Positions 20,263 through 27,974 are shown, numbered from the stretch's first letter. The stretch: DNA of 64,000 bases from Nitrosarchaeum sp. (GCA_021414365.1 JAIOOR010000019.1:26140-90139); one strand, 5' to 3'. The notes: generated by a model not told the origin, from the letters alone. Numbers and translations: made by a program.

Positions 20263-20338
20263 TACTTTCTCTAAAGTTTGACTTACTTAAAACTTAAGAT
20301 TTGTATATGCTGTGAAAAATTAAAACGATTGATATATT

Positions 20339-20551
20339 ATGATTATTGGAAAGATTGATAAAAATGAGAAAAAAATCAGTTTTCAGCTAAATCTCAAATG
20401 CTCAAAATGTCAAAAAAAAGTACCTGGAGGCATGAAGTCATCTGAAAGCTATTTTGGCTCAGAGCCATTTAAAATTGAAATTAAGAATTTTAAAAAAAAT
20501 TATCTTTGTGGTATATGTAGAGATAAAAAAAGAATTGCAGATAAAAAATAA
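20339..20551 (+). CDS. basic zinc-ribbon protein
   Basis: 70 aa, very Lys-rich. C-x2-C (CSKCQKK) near residue 21 and C-x2-C (CGICRDK) near residue 57 form a likely zinc ribbon. Divergent from the PAC2 gene. It could bind nucleic acid given its charge; this is inference only. Confidence 0.65.
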   Translation: MIIGKIDKNEKKISFQLNLKCSKCQKKVPGGMKSSESYFGSEPFKIEIKNFKKNYLCGICRDKKRIADKK

Positions 20552-20610
20552 TTTTTTTTAAATTAAACTATTGATAAATAAATTTTTTCTCAATTGTAAA
20601 TGTAAATTTT

Positions 20611-21255
20611 CTACCACACGGCGTGTACTATTTCCTTGAGATTTCTTCTGGGTTTAGGGAATTTATCTTGCTTTGGGTATCCTATGCATAGTATTGATGA
20701 TGGAATTAAATCTGTATTGATGACCTTCATTACTTTTTGCTCGTCAAACATTCCAATCCAAATTGAGCTTAATCCTAAAGCTTGGGCTGCAAGCTGAGAA
20801 TATGCTGCAGCAAGTGTTGCATCTTGTATGGCGAATTTTTTCAGTATCTCTTCTGGAAAATCCATTTTAACCCTTGATGGATTTTTGCAAAAAATTAGAA
20901 CTACAGGTGCATTAACATAAGGCTGGTTGTTGCATGCCTCAATTAGTTGCTGCTTTTTTTCAGGACTCTTAACGTAAAATATCTCAAATCCCTGAAAGTT
21001 TCCTGCAGTTGGTGCAGTATCTGCGGCAGCTATAATTTTGTCAATTTTTACAGTCTCTACTATTTTGTCTGTAAACTTTCTAGTTGAACGCCGTTTTGAC
21101 ATTACTGTGAATAAATCAGTATTGATAAATTCAGTTGGTGATGATTTTAGTATCTGATCTAGTAATTGATTTCTAACATTGGTATCTGTATTGCCACCTG
21201 CTTTTGGTTCATATCCTGATGGGTATAGTTTTTCCTGTTCATCTTTAGAATTCAC
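20611..21255 (-). CDS. nitroreductase-family flavoprotein
   Basis: 214 aa. The FMN-binding start is KRRSTRKFTDK, followed by AADTAPTAGNFQGFEIFYV and the dimer/FMN segments AYSQLAAQALGLSSIWIGMFD and PSSILCIGYPK. These identify the NAD(P)H nitroreductase/flavin reductase superfamily. The first about 45 residues are an extension before the core. Physiological substrate unknown. Confidence 0.9.
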   Translation of the reverse strand: MNSKDEQEKLYPSGYEPKAGGNTDTNVRNQLLDQILKSSPTEFINTDLFTVMSKRRSTRKFTDKIVETVKIDKIIAAADTAPTAGNFQGFEIFYVKSPEKKQQLIEACNNQPYVNAPVVLIFCKNPSRVKMDFPEEILKKFAIQDATLAAAYSQLAAQALGLSSIWIGMFDEQKVMKVINTDLIPSSILCIGYPKQDKFPKPRRNLKEIVHAVW

Positions 21256-21335
21256 ACCTGATGTAGATGAAATAACTTATTAAGCAATTCTTGAAATACT
21301 GTTTTTATTTTCTATTTTGAGTAAAATTATATCTA

Positions 21336-21515
21336 TTATTTTCTACCTTTGATAATCATCTGATTTGATTCTATAAGCATACAATTAGGATGAAATTGTT
21401 TTTCAGTTATATTTCCACATGCATGACAATGAAATGTAATTGCTAAATTGCATATGTTGCATAACTTATCTGATTCTAATTGTTTTCCACATCTTCTACA
21501 TGAATCAAATCTCAT
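21336..21515 (-). CDS. 59-aa zinc-binding protein
   Basis: ATG at 21515. The product has CRRCGK, CNICN, CHACGN and a final C (FHPNC), enough for two treble-clef or ribbon-type zinc sites in 59 residues. It lies between the nitroreductase and other small zinc proteins. Function unknown. Confidence 0.6.
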   Translation of the reverse strand: MRFDSCRRCGKQLESDKLCNICNLAITFHCHACGNITEKQFHPNCMLIESNQMIIKGRK

Positions 21516-21742
21516 GTTGATATGCTGTTTTTAATTTGATTTAAAGTATGTGAAACTTAGGCTGCAATAATTAGCTTGCTCTAATTTCTTTATTTGATTG
21601 ATTTTCATTCTATAGAATTAGAATCAATTGAAATTTATTTTTTTATAATTTGCTGTATGTACTATCTTGTATTTGTATGCCTGTTTTGAATAATTTTTTA
21701 TTTTGATAAATTTATGACAAAAATATTGTTTTTGAATTTATT

Positions 21743-21886
21743 TTATTTTGATAATTGATGTATTTTTGAGCCACAACTATTGCATTTTTTACTTGCTATG
21801 TATTTTTCAATACTCTGATCATCCCACAGTAACGCATTTGATTTATGCCCCTTCTCGCATTTTATCTTAAATAACACGCTTGTCAT
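21743..21886 (-). CDS. 47-aa zinc-ribbon protein
   Basis: ATG at 21886. It carries C-x3-H (CEKGHK) and C-x2-C (CNSCGS) in 47 residues. No recognised family. Part of a run of tiny metal-binding proteins. Confidence 0.55.
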   Translation of the reverse strand: MTSVLFKIKCEKGHKSNALLWDDQSIEKYIASKKCNSCGSKIHQLSK

Positions 21887-21938
21887 GATTGTGTTTTGTT
21901 GATTTTTTCTAAACTTAAGGATATTGTTTTTAAATTAA

Positions 21939-22289
21939 TTATTGGCTCGGTCTTGCATTACCTGCTTCACTAGATTCATCTTGTTTTTTAAATACTCTAT
22001 ACTCTCCAATTATCGAACTACACTTTTGACATGTGTACTGTCCTCTTTCTACGAGAATTAAATTATCTGCTACTTGCTCATTTGTGTTTTCTTCTAGATG
22101 AATTGTTGGTGGATTGTTAAATTCCTCCTCACAGTTTTTACAATAATGTTTTGACATTTTTCTCTCTTCAAGTTTTCCTACAGGTGCTAAAAATAATTTT
22201 CCAACACCCAAATCCGCCTTTTTTGCTTGCTCTTCAGTTAGGTCTGCCATTATGTAGCCACCTGATCCCTGAAGTTTGAATTCAGTCAT
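21939..22289 (-). CDS. zinc-ribbon hypothetical protein
   Basis: 116 aa. An N-terminal segment with GSGGYIMADLTEEQA is followed by C-x2-C (CKNCEEEF, about residue 50) and C-x2-C (CQKCSSII, about residue 87), a single zinc ribbon with a long insert. C-terminal tail is hydrophilic. Family not recognised; no membrane segment. Confidence 0.65.
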   Translation of the reverse strand: MTEFKLQGSGGYIMADLTEEQAKKADLGVGKLFLAPVGKLEERKMSKHYCKNCEEEFNNPPTIHLEENTNEQVADNLILVERGQYTCQKCSSIIGEYRVFKKQDESSEAGNARPSQ

Positions 22290-22340
22290 TTCTTTTGTTA
22301 TTTATTTTGGTCTTAAAATACCATGCTTTTAAAAAATGAT

Positions 22341-22550
22341 TTAGGATTTGTTTTTTGTTTTTCTTATTTGATAAAGGACTGAAAAGCTCAATCCAGAAAT
22401 AAACAAACCAATGCCAAACAAACTCAGAAAAATCATATTGATAGTATCATTTTGAGGATTCAAAAATATTGTAATTCCAATCAAAGTCAAGATTATTCCT
22501 AAAATAAGCCCAAAAATGCTAGGACGTTTAAGTTCAATAATTTTAGACAT
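22341..22550 (-). CDS. two-TM hypothetical protein
   Basis: 69 aa with two hydrophobic helices (about residues 12-30 and 36-58) joined by a short NPQND turn, and a Lys-rich tail. Small inner-membrane hairpin protein. Function unknown. Confidence 0.6.
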   Translation of the reverse strand: MSKIIELKRPSIFGLILGIILTLIGITIFLNPQNDTINMIFLSLFGIGLFISGLSFSVLYQIRKTKNKS

Positions 22551-22601
22551 ATTTCAAGTCATTTTCAATTTTATTTAAAGCCTAATTTAGAATATATGAA
22601 A

Positions 22602-23078
22602 CTATTTTCTTTGATTGTATTTTTCTGCTTCTTTTTCATAGAAAAATTCTTGTCTTTTCAAATCTTTTTCTGAAATTATCCTGTATTTTCTCATGGGTAC
22701 CAATCGTGATATCTGCTCGTATGTGTTCATATCTCGGACATCTTCTGCATGCGCAATTTGTATTAGTGGAGATTTTTTCTCAATCATTGGCTTTACTTGT
22801 TGATATCCTCCACTCTGAGGCATACCTGTACGATATAACCCAATATTTTTCACACCTTTTGAAATTTGTGGATCTTGGTAACAACAAATAGAATATTCGC
22901 CGTTTTCTTTTTCTACAATTGTTAATCTTGTAAATTTATCACTCCAGTCTTCAATATTCTTTGCAATATCCACAGCTTCTTTTTTATCTTCAAATACCAT
23001 TGATACTACTAATCTATCTTTTTCATATGCCCATGAAATTCCATAAAAATTTCCATGCCACTCTATCTCATAAGACAT
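22602..23078 (-). CDS. hypothetical protein
   Basis: 158 aa soluble protein with alternating strand and helix pattern (YEIEWHGNFYGISWAYEKD; LVVSMVFEDKKEAVDIAKN). C-terminal 30 residues are strongly charged helix. No catalytic motif recognised. Confidence 0.6.
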   Translation of the reverse strand: MSYEIEWHGNFYGISWAYEKDRLVVSMVFEDKKEAVDIAKNIEDWSDKFTRLTIVEKENGEYSICCYQDPQISKGVKNIGLYRTGMPQSGGYQQVKPMIEKKSPLIQIAHAEDVRDMNTYEQISRLVPMRKYRIISEKDLKRQEFFYEKEAEKYNQRK

Positions 23079-23127
23079 GAATGTCTCTGAACATTTCTCA
23101 AATTAACACTTTCGAATGGTATTTTTT

Positions 23128-23397
23128 CTAGACGTGTTTTTCATATAACTCTCCAAGCATAGAATTAATCTTTTCAATCTCATGGTCTCCCCAAGAATCT
23201 GATTTTATGCGAATGTGTATGTCATTTTCTTCTAAATTATGAATAACTTTTGGATACATCATTCCAATGAAAAATGATTTTTGATCTAAATTCATTTGCT
23301 TTGCTCTGTGTTGAAAATAACTTAACCACTCTCGTTTTTCATCTTGAAAAGTTTCTAAAATTATACTATGAATCTTTAATTCAAGTTCTTTATCCAT
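23128..23397 (-). CDS. hypothetical protein
   Basis: 89 aa, acidic, mainly helical with a central VIHNLEENDIHIRIK strand segment. No motif or membrane segment. It lies 49 nt after the start of the next upstream gene's end region and may share regulation with the other small minus-strand genes. Function unknown. Confidence 0.55.
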   Translation of the reverse strand: MDKELELKIHSIILETFQDEKREWLSYFQHRAKQMNLDQKSFFIGMMYPKVIHNLEENDIHIRIKSDSWGDHEIEKINSMLGELYEKHV

Positions 23398-23445
23398 TGA
23401 AATTTATCATATGTAAGTAAAATTAAGGATTTTTATTTAAAAAAA

Positions 23446-23676
23446 TTAGCAGAATCTGTCACATTCACATTTTCTGCTTGTAAACACATTTCTCAGTGAA
23501 TCTAATTTTGAAAAGGACATTGAAGGTTTCTTGCCAACGATTTTGAATAAAGTTATCCCTGTTGCAGAACTAGTTCCTTTGAGCGCCCATGACCCATTTT
23601 TCATTAAATACGGTTTTGGGTTTTTCATGGTTACTTTTTGATGGATTTTGATATCATATGCCTTGATGTCTGACAT
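23446..23676 (-). CDS. DUF5679-like protein lacking the usual cysteine pairs
   Basis: 76 aa. Residues 14-50 (KVTMKNPKPYLMKNGSW, LKGTSSATGITLFKIVG) follow the DUF5679 pattern that I recall as MKNPK-x-LKNGR-x-GTCPxCGTKMFRI, but the expected Cys pairs are replaced by non-ligands. A new cluster, CECDRFC, ends the protein. So the zinc site has either been lost or moved. Family match is from memory. Confidence 0.55.
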   Translation of the reverse strand: MSDIKAYDIKIHQKVTMKNPKPYLMKNGSWALKGTSSATGITLFKIVGKKPSMSFSKLDSLRNVFTSRKCECDRFC

Positions 23677-23844
23677 TGCTCAATATGACAAAATTGGTAT
23701 TACAAAGGCATTGTAAATTTTTTCATATCTAAGAGCTCAAAAAGTTCTCTAATGTTTTTTGAATTTTTCTAACTACTTATTTTTGAACATTAGTTTTATT
23801 TTTTAATTTGGATTAAACAAATGTTTAAAATTTTAGAATCTCTG

Positions 23845-23852
23845 TTTTATAT
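23845..23852 (+). promoter_or_regulatory. TATA box of a hairpin RNA candidate
   Basis: TTTTATAT centred near 23848.5. Transcription about 25-26 nt downstream would begin at about 23874, at the base of the long hairpin 23873-23928. No plus-strand reading frame follows. Confidence 0.4.
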
Positions 23853-23872
23853 CAGTAATCTAATAATGAATA

Positions 23873-23928
23873 GGCGCCTTCGATTAGTGGTCTAGGCATG
23901 CTATAAACGATCACTATTCCAAGACGTC
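23873..23928 (+). ncRNA. candidate structured RNA, long imperfect hairpin
   Basis: A 20-position stem: 23873-23892 pairs with 23909-23928 with only two mismatches and G-U pairs, including 11 nearly continuous pairs GATTAGTGGTC/GATCACTATTC. The 16-nt loop contains the self-complementary GCATGC, and GGCGCC and GACGTC mark the two stem bases. A TATA box is placed correctly upstream and T-rich sequence follows. The region is visibly richer in G+C than its flanks, as structured RNAs are in AT-rich archaea. A tRNA-like D-arm string (TAGTGGTCTAGGCATGC) is present but no cloverleaf forms. Confidence 0.5.
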
Positions 23929-23932
23929 GATT

Positions 23933-24265
23933 TTAAATTTCATTTAAATGAATCCGTAGTGCTTTTTTTATTTCATTTTTATTTAGTTCAACTTTGTTAT
24001 TTCCAATCTTTAGACTATCTGCATCATCTATTGACGATAGTTTATGAACAAGAACATCTGAGAGTAACTCTAAATTAAAATCATTATTGTTTTTGATATT
24101 TATTTTCAAATATTTTTCATGTATTCCTTTACCCTTAGTTAATCCTCCCGCTGGAAAAATTCTGATATCTTCATTTACTCTGTTTTCTGTTTGATTTTTT
24201 CCAAAAATTCTATGATCTATGTCATTACCTCCATGAAAATAAAATATTGTAATAATAAACTCCAC
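23933..24265 (-). CDS. hypothetical protein
   Basis: 110 aa. The first dozen residues are hydrophobic (MEFIITIFYF), followed by a soluble, polar protein with KIGNNKVELNKNEIKKALR near the end. It ends 4 nt after the hairpin RNA candidate on the other strand. Function unknown. Confidence 0.5.
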   Translation of the reverse strand: MEFIITIFYFHGGNDIDHRIFGKNQTENRVNEDIRIFPAGGLTKGKGIHEKYLKINIKNNNDFNLELLSDVLVHKLSSIDDADSLKIGNNKVELNKNEIKKALRIHLNEI

Positions 24266-24307
24266 ATTCTTTTTGGTATTTATCTGAAATAAAGACGCTT
24301 CTTATTG

Positions 24308-24450
24308 TTATTTTTTCAATAGTGCTTCTTCTGGTGTTTTATCTTGATTGATTTTCCAATGCCAACTATGGTGTTTCTTCCAATGTTCTTCTAGTTGTAA
24401 AGTTGTAGGTTCTTTTCCTAAGGTGTTCCGCACATTTTACACTGTCTCAC
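24308..24450 (-). pseudogene. frameshifted small C2H2-like zinc protein
   Basis: Frame 1 from GTG at 24450 reads VRQCKMCGTP then stops at 24418. The overlapping +/-1 frame continues from CGG AAC ACC as TLGKEPTTLQLEEHWKKHH and SWHWKIN... to a TAA at 24308. Joined, they give a coherent C-x2-C ... H-x4-H protein of about 46 aa, so one base seems gained or lost near 24421-24433. Alternatives are a sequencing error or programmed frameshift. A TTTTATAA box lies about 22-25 nt before the GTG. Confidence 0.45.
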
Positions 24451-24474
24451 ATATTTTTCTAAATTGTTATAAAA

Positions 24475-24840
24475 TTAAGGATTACTTTTTTTCCATGATG
24501 CTTTTTCTTGATTCTCTGCACTTAGCAAAACTAGAAAAAATACAAATTCTCTTAAGATATTTTTTTGATTTGGTGTCAATGACAATTCTAATTTTTTGGA
24601 AAAATCAAGAGATATCTGATATATTTGTCCAAAATGGCTTCCTAAGGTAAATGCATTTAACGATTTATCTGGTATGCTATCTAGATTACTTTTATACAAA
24701 TTTAGAGCCACATTTTTAGTCCAAGTGGTTTTTAAAATCAAATCCATGGTTAATTTAATTAATCTCTCATCTAACTTCCCCTCAATTGATGTAAGGATTT
24801 TACGAACCTCTATTTTGTTTTGTTTGCTCAGTCCTACCAT
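24475..24840 (-). CDS. hypothetical protein
   Basis: 121 aa, all-helical in appearance, with a hydrophobic stretch REFVFFLVLLSAENQ near the end that is too interrupted for a clear TM helix. No recognised family. The frameshifted zinc gene follows 24 nt downstream. Confidence 0.55.
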   Translation of the reverse strand: MVGLSKQNKIEVRKILTSIEGKLDERLIKLTMDLILKTTWTKNVALNLYKSNLDSIPDKSLNAFTLGSHFGQIYQISLDFSKKLELSLTPNQKNILREFVFFLVLLSAENQEKASWKKSNP

Positions 24841-24925
24841 GTCATTTCCTGGTTGATGTTGTGTGGTACTTGATATAGAATTTATTCAATACTTGATTTT
24901 AAATTATGTAAAATTAAGAGTTGTG

Positions 24926-25027
24926 TTAATCTATTCTATCTCTTAATTGATGACAATCACAAAGACAGCCTTTCTGGCATTTCATTCTTTTACAATCTGA
25001 ACATGTTTTTTTATTCCAATAAGGCAT
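24926..25027 (-). CDS. 33-aa CxCxCH microprotein
   Basis: ATG at 25027. Six cysteines and a histidine in the order C-x2-C-x4-C-x3-C-x-C-x-C-H (CSDCKRMKCQKGCLCDCH). The gene at 25470 has the same order with one extra residue in a spacer, on the opposite strand. The repeated spacing argues that both are real proteins. Likely a small metal-binding peptide. Confidence 0.6.
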   Translation of the reverse strand: MPYWNKKTCSDCKRMKCQKGCLCDCHQLRDRID

Positions 25028-25037
25028 AGTATTCATT

Positions 25038-25388
25038 TTATTTTGATTTTTGTTTTCTATTCATCCTGAATTCTTGTGATTTCTGTCTTTTTCTTTGTTG
25101 TTCTAAATTCATAATCAGATATGTTTTTCCTGCTTCACATAACTTCATTTCGCCTGTAAACTGATCATGCACTGATTCCAACGTGCCATCCATTAACAAT
25201 CCTCCAACAATTTCCCATGCTTGGTCTTCTGGTATATCAAATTTGTACGAAAGTGTTGAAACTTTAGTATAATAGCCGTTTTTTGAATTACGTAAAACAA
25301 AGTCTCTGATTTTATCTTCAGTTGTTTGGGTTTTTGGTTGTGATGATCTATTACCAAATCGTTTAAATGGTTTTCTGTTCTCTGACAT
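25038..25388 (-). CDS. winged-helix-like basic protein
   Basis: 116 aa. Basic, Gln/Lys/Arg-rich termini surround a core of about 65 residues (TEDKIRDFVLRNSKNGYY ... VSTLSYKFDIPEDQAWEIV) with the helix-turn-helix and wing pattern of a winged-helix domain. Probably a nucleic-acid-binding protein. It starts about 80 nt from the divergent microprotein gene at 25470. Confidence 0.6.
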   Translation of the reverse strand: MSENRKPFKRFGNRSSQPKTQTTEDKIRDFVLRNSKNGYYTKVSTLSYKFDIPEDQAWEIVGGLLMDGTLESVHDQFTGEMKLCEAGKTYLIMNLEQQRKRQKSQEFRMNRKQKSK

Positions 25389-25469
25389 TGTTCTTTTATG
25401 GTTTTGCTGGTATTTTAGGACTTGTAAGAATACCTAAAGGCTTTAGGAATCTACATGATAATACATATC

Positions 25470-25598
25470 ATGAGTGAAAAGGCAAGAAGAATTGAGGAAT
25501 TAAGAATGAAAACTGGAAGAAGTAAACGTTGTCTTGATTGTAAAAATCATCGATGTATAACTTCAAGCTGTCAATGCAGTTGTCATTTGAAAAGCTAA
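25470..25598 (+). CDS. 42-aa CxCxCH microprotein
   Basis: ATG at 25470. A basic helix of 20 residues (MSEKARRIEELRMKTGRSKR) leads into C-x2-C-x4-C-x4-C-x-C-x-C-H (CLDCKNHRCITSSCQCSCH). This matches the cysteine layout of the 24926 gene. A metal site (zinc or iron-sulfur) is plausible. Function unknown. Confidence 0.6.
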   Translation: MSEKARRIEELRMKTGRSKRCLDCKNHRCITSSCQCSCHLKS

Positions 25599-25642
25599 CT
25601 GGTATCAGACCTACTCAGACCTGAATGATGATCTTCACTGCT

Positions 25643-25880
25643 CTAATCTGAGTGCGGTTGTGTGTATTTCCCAATCTTGCCAATTAGCAAAGTTTCTAAT
25701 CTTAGCACTCCATAGAGGTCAAATTTTGATTTTAGATGATTTGTTCTAATTATATTCTCAAAAATATTTTGAATCCATTTTCTTTGCATCCATTGTGACG
25801 ATTTTATGGCATTTACAAAAACAATTTGCATGAATCATATCATGATTGTTTCTATATTCACATTCTTTAGTGTGTTCCAT
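25643..25880 (-). pseudogene. frameshifted CxCxCH protein, or two overlapping small genes
   Basis: From ATG at 25880 a 40-aa frame (MEHTKECEYRNNHD..., C-F-C-K-C-H) stops at 25758. A second frame, open from 25831 to 25643, continues as KWIQNIFENIIRTNHLKSK and LETLLIGKIGKY..., which looks like genuine protein. A single-base shift between them would give one protein of roughly 78 aa. The 40-aa part alone has the CxCxCH signature of three other genes here. It could be a decayed gene, a base error, or two genes. Confidence 0.45.
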
Positions 25881-26021
25881 GTGATTTTTATTTTTACTTT
25901 TAATGCACTTAAAGATTAAGATTATTGATAGTATCTTAGATGGATTTTTGGTTAACTATATAATAAATTAGTCTGAAATTATAAAAATAAAATTTGAAAT
26001 AAAAAAATTTACTTCAATTAA

Positions 26022-26078
26022 CTATTTCTTTTTTGAAGCTTTTTTTGCTGCTGGTTTTTTTGCTGCTGCTTTTGCCAT
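26022..26078 (-). CDS. 18-aa Lys/Ala-rich peptide
   Basis: ATG at 26078, stop TAG, sequence MAKAAAKKPAAKKASKKK. Composition is like the tail of histone H1 or of bacterial and archaeal DNA-compacting proteins: almost only Lys, Ala, Pro and Ser. The coding DNA is isolated in a gene-poor 400-bp region. No strong TATA box at the canonical distance, so it may be fortuitous, but the near-pure composition is unlikely by chance. Confidence 0.4.
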   Translation of the reverse strand: MAKAAAKKPAAKKASKKK

Positions 26079-26219
26079 GATAAACAGGTTGTTTTATCTA
26101 GAATTTGCAATGTTGATGTTAATTAATTAGACAAAATGGATATTGATCGGAACATGTTTTTGACCTTTTTGAATCATACAATTATTGAAATTTAATTATG
26201 CTATTTGATAATTATCAAA

Positions 26220-26819
26220 TCATTCTTTTGCATTAATCGAATCAGGATCATTATTTCCTGGAAGATACTTGTCTCCTAATTTTACCTTCATTTTTTCATC
26301 AAATTCTTCTTGAAGCCTTGATAGATAGATCTCTGCTTCTGTTTCATCATCTGGAATTCCCGTATTAACATTAAAATTAAAACCAGTCGCTAAATGATAA
26401 AACTCCTCAAAAAATTCTTTACAATCTATTACGTCAGCTTGAGAATCAATTGATACTATCAAACAGTCATGCTCTTCTCTGAATTTTAAACATATTTCTT
26501 CATCAATCATTGTGTCAACTATTACGGCCATAAGATATCGAACTAATGTCTCATCTAGTTTTTTTTGATTATTTTTAGAGCGTGTTATCCATAATTCATA
26601 ACCATCAACAAGATACTCAAATGTCCCAATTAGAATATCTCTAATATCACTAACTGGATGTGCTAGTTTTGATTTCCATGAAGGTTCTTCTTTATTTCCT
26701 GGCTGCACGTATAATACATCAAATTTTATTTCTTCATGAATTTGTTCATATTCCCAAACTTGTTTGTTTGTCCACATAGGAGAATATTTTTCAATAAGTA
26801 TTGCAGTTAATTGATCCAA
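26220..26819 (-). CDS. hypothetical acidic protein
   Basis: 199 aa, acidic and soluble. The order appears mainly helical with strands near the middle (CLIVSIDSQADVIDCKEFFEEF). No conserved motif that I recognise, no signal or TM segment. Function unknown. Confidence 0.6.
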   Translation of the reverse strand: MDQLTAILIEKYSPMWTNKQVWEYEQIHEEIKFDVLYVQPGNKEEPSWKSKLAHPVSDIRDILIGTFEYLVDGYELWITRSKNNQKKLDETLVRYLMAVIVDTMIDEEICLKFREEHDCLIVSIDSQADVIDCKEFFEEFYHLATGFNFNVNTGIPDDETEAEIYLSRLQEEFDEKMKVKLGDKYLPGNNDPDSINAKE

Positions 26820-26903
26820 TATTTTGTTTCAATTAGACCGTAGTTTATGCTTATCTTACAAAATATGATGTGAATTTTTCTTATTTTTTTTTGAATTATG
26901 TAT

Positions 26904-27110
26904 CTAGTTTTTAATGTTAGATTTAAAAAATGCTAAAGTGCATTCTGCTAGTTCTTTATCTGAATGTTTTTTGATAACGTGCTTACAGTTGGGGCATGTA
27001 CCCTTGTCTTCCTCAGTGAAATCATCGCCTACTTGCTTCATACAACACTCCATTAATTCTGGAGTAGAGTGTGATTCCATGGATAGTTTACATGTGGGAC
27101 ATTCAGTCAT
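26904..27110 (-). CDS. two-repeat CxxC protein
   Basis: 68 aa from the ATG at 27110; the frame is open to 27179 but the extra 23 residues look non-coding. Two copies of one unit: CPTCKLSMESHSTPELMECC and CPNCKHVIKKHSDKELAEC. Each has C-x2-C, a His, then S/K-x-E-L-x-E-C, giving four possible ligands per unit. It looks like an internal tandem duplication of a minimal zinc finger. Confidence 0.65.
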   Translation of the reverse strand: MTECPTCKLSMESHSTPELMECCMKQVGDDFTEEDKGTCPNCKHVIKKHSDKELAECTLAFFKSNIKN

Positions 27111-27365
27111 GTTTTCTACCCATACGAGAATAGTTGTTGATATACTATAGGGCAACTTGTGACAAAATATTTTCATCATTGAATAAAATTAGTTTTTTTT
27201 ACCACAATATCCCTACCTAATTCTAACAAATAACAATGTCAGAATATTTCTGATTTTTATGCCTAATCCTCTTGGTTTTTTATGATTTTTTTATTATTTT
27301 AAGCACATTTTAATTAAAAATTTTATTATATCGTTTAAAAATCATTATAAATCAGGATTCAAAAA

Positions 27366-27617
27366 TTGAAAAAATTTGATAATATTTTGTTACAATGCAG
27401 TTCTTGTAATCTTAAAGTAATTTTTGGTTTAATTTATGATATAGAGTGTGATTGGGGGTCGCACATTGTAATTCAATGTCCTAACTGTGAAGAATTGTTT
27501 TCAATTGATAATTCATGTCCTGCATTTTCAAGTATTTTAGATTTGACTAAATTAAACAGTGATTTATTAAATCAACAAGAAATATCTGATTACTCATCAT
27601 CGGCACATCCGTGTTAA
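27366..27617 (+). CDS. small zinc-ribbon protein
   Basis: 83 aa with a TTG start (MKKFDNILLQCSSCN). C-x2-C (CSSCN, about residue 11) and C-x2-C (CPNCEELF, about residue 38) make a zinc ribbon; two more Cys lie near the end. A TATAAAT-like box precedes by about 25 nt. Function unknown. Confidence 0.6.
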   Translation: MKKFDNILLQCSSCNLKVIFGLIYDIECDWGSHIVIQCPNCEELFSIDNSCPAFSSILDLTKLNSDLLNQQEISDYSSSAHPC

Positions 27618-27648
27618 GTATTTGATTTTAAACAAATTTGATAAAAGT

Positions 27649-27807
27649 CTTATTTTATTTTTTAAACAATTCTAACTCTTCTAGAATTTTACCCATAGAA
27701 TGTTTCCACCTTCTCATGGCTTCAATGTCATGTGGTCTGTTATTCTCCATGTCTTCTTTTTGTTTTAAAAGTTCTTGATGTCTTTTATCATCTATTTTTT
27801 TATTCAT
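27649..27807 (-). CDS. 52-aa charged helical protein
   Basis: ATG at 27807. Nearly all helix, rich in Lys, Glu, Asn and Met (MNKKIDDKRHQELLKQKEDM). One central RPHDIEAMRRWKHSMGK segment. No cysteine motif. Converges with the TTG-start zinc-ribbon gene. Confidence 0.5.
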
Positions 27808-27846
27808 GTCTTTTCTTATTCTTACATTCGATTCAATTTATCTTTA

Positions 27847-27927
27847 TTAAATATCATATAATAAGATAAAACCGACAATTAATGATATTATTGAAATCCC
27901 CATTGAAATCATGAATTTTAGATTCAT
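27847..27927 (-). CDS. 26-aa membrane microprotein
   Basis: ATG at 27927 gives MNLKFMISMGISIISLIVGF..., one hydrophobic helix with a basic start. Similar in size and shape to the 8512 microprotein but not in sequence. Too short to assign. Confidence 0.35.
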   Translation of the reverse strand: MNLKFMISMGISIISLIVGFILLYDI

Positions 27928-27974
27928 AAATTAATTTGACTTATCTAAAATTAATAGTTTTTAGATAAAAGCAA

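Noticed and set aside
23876..23940. tRNA gene suggested by TAGTGGTCTAGGCATGC
   Set aside because: No acceptor stem closes, the anticodon loop lacks T33 and the T arm is degenerate; the long hairpin explains the sequence better.
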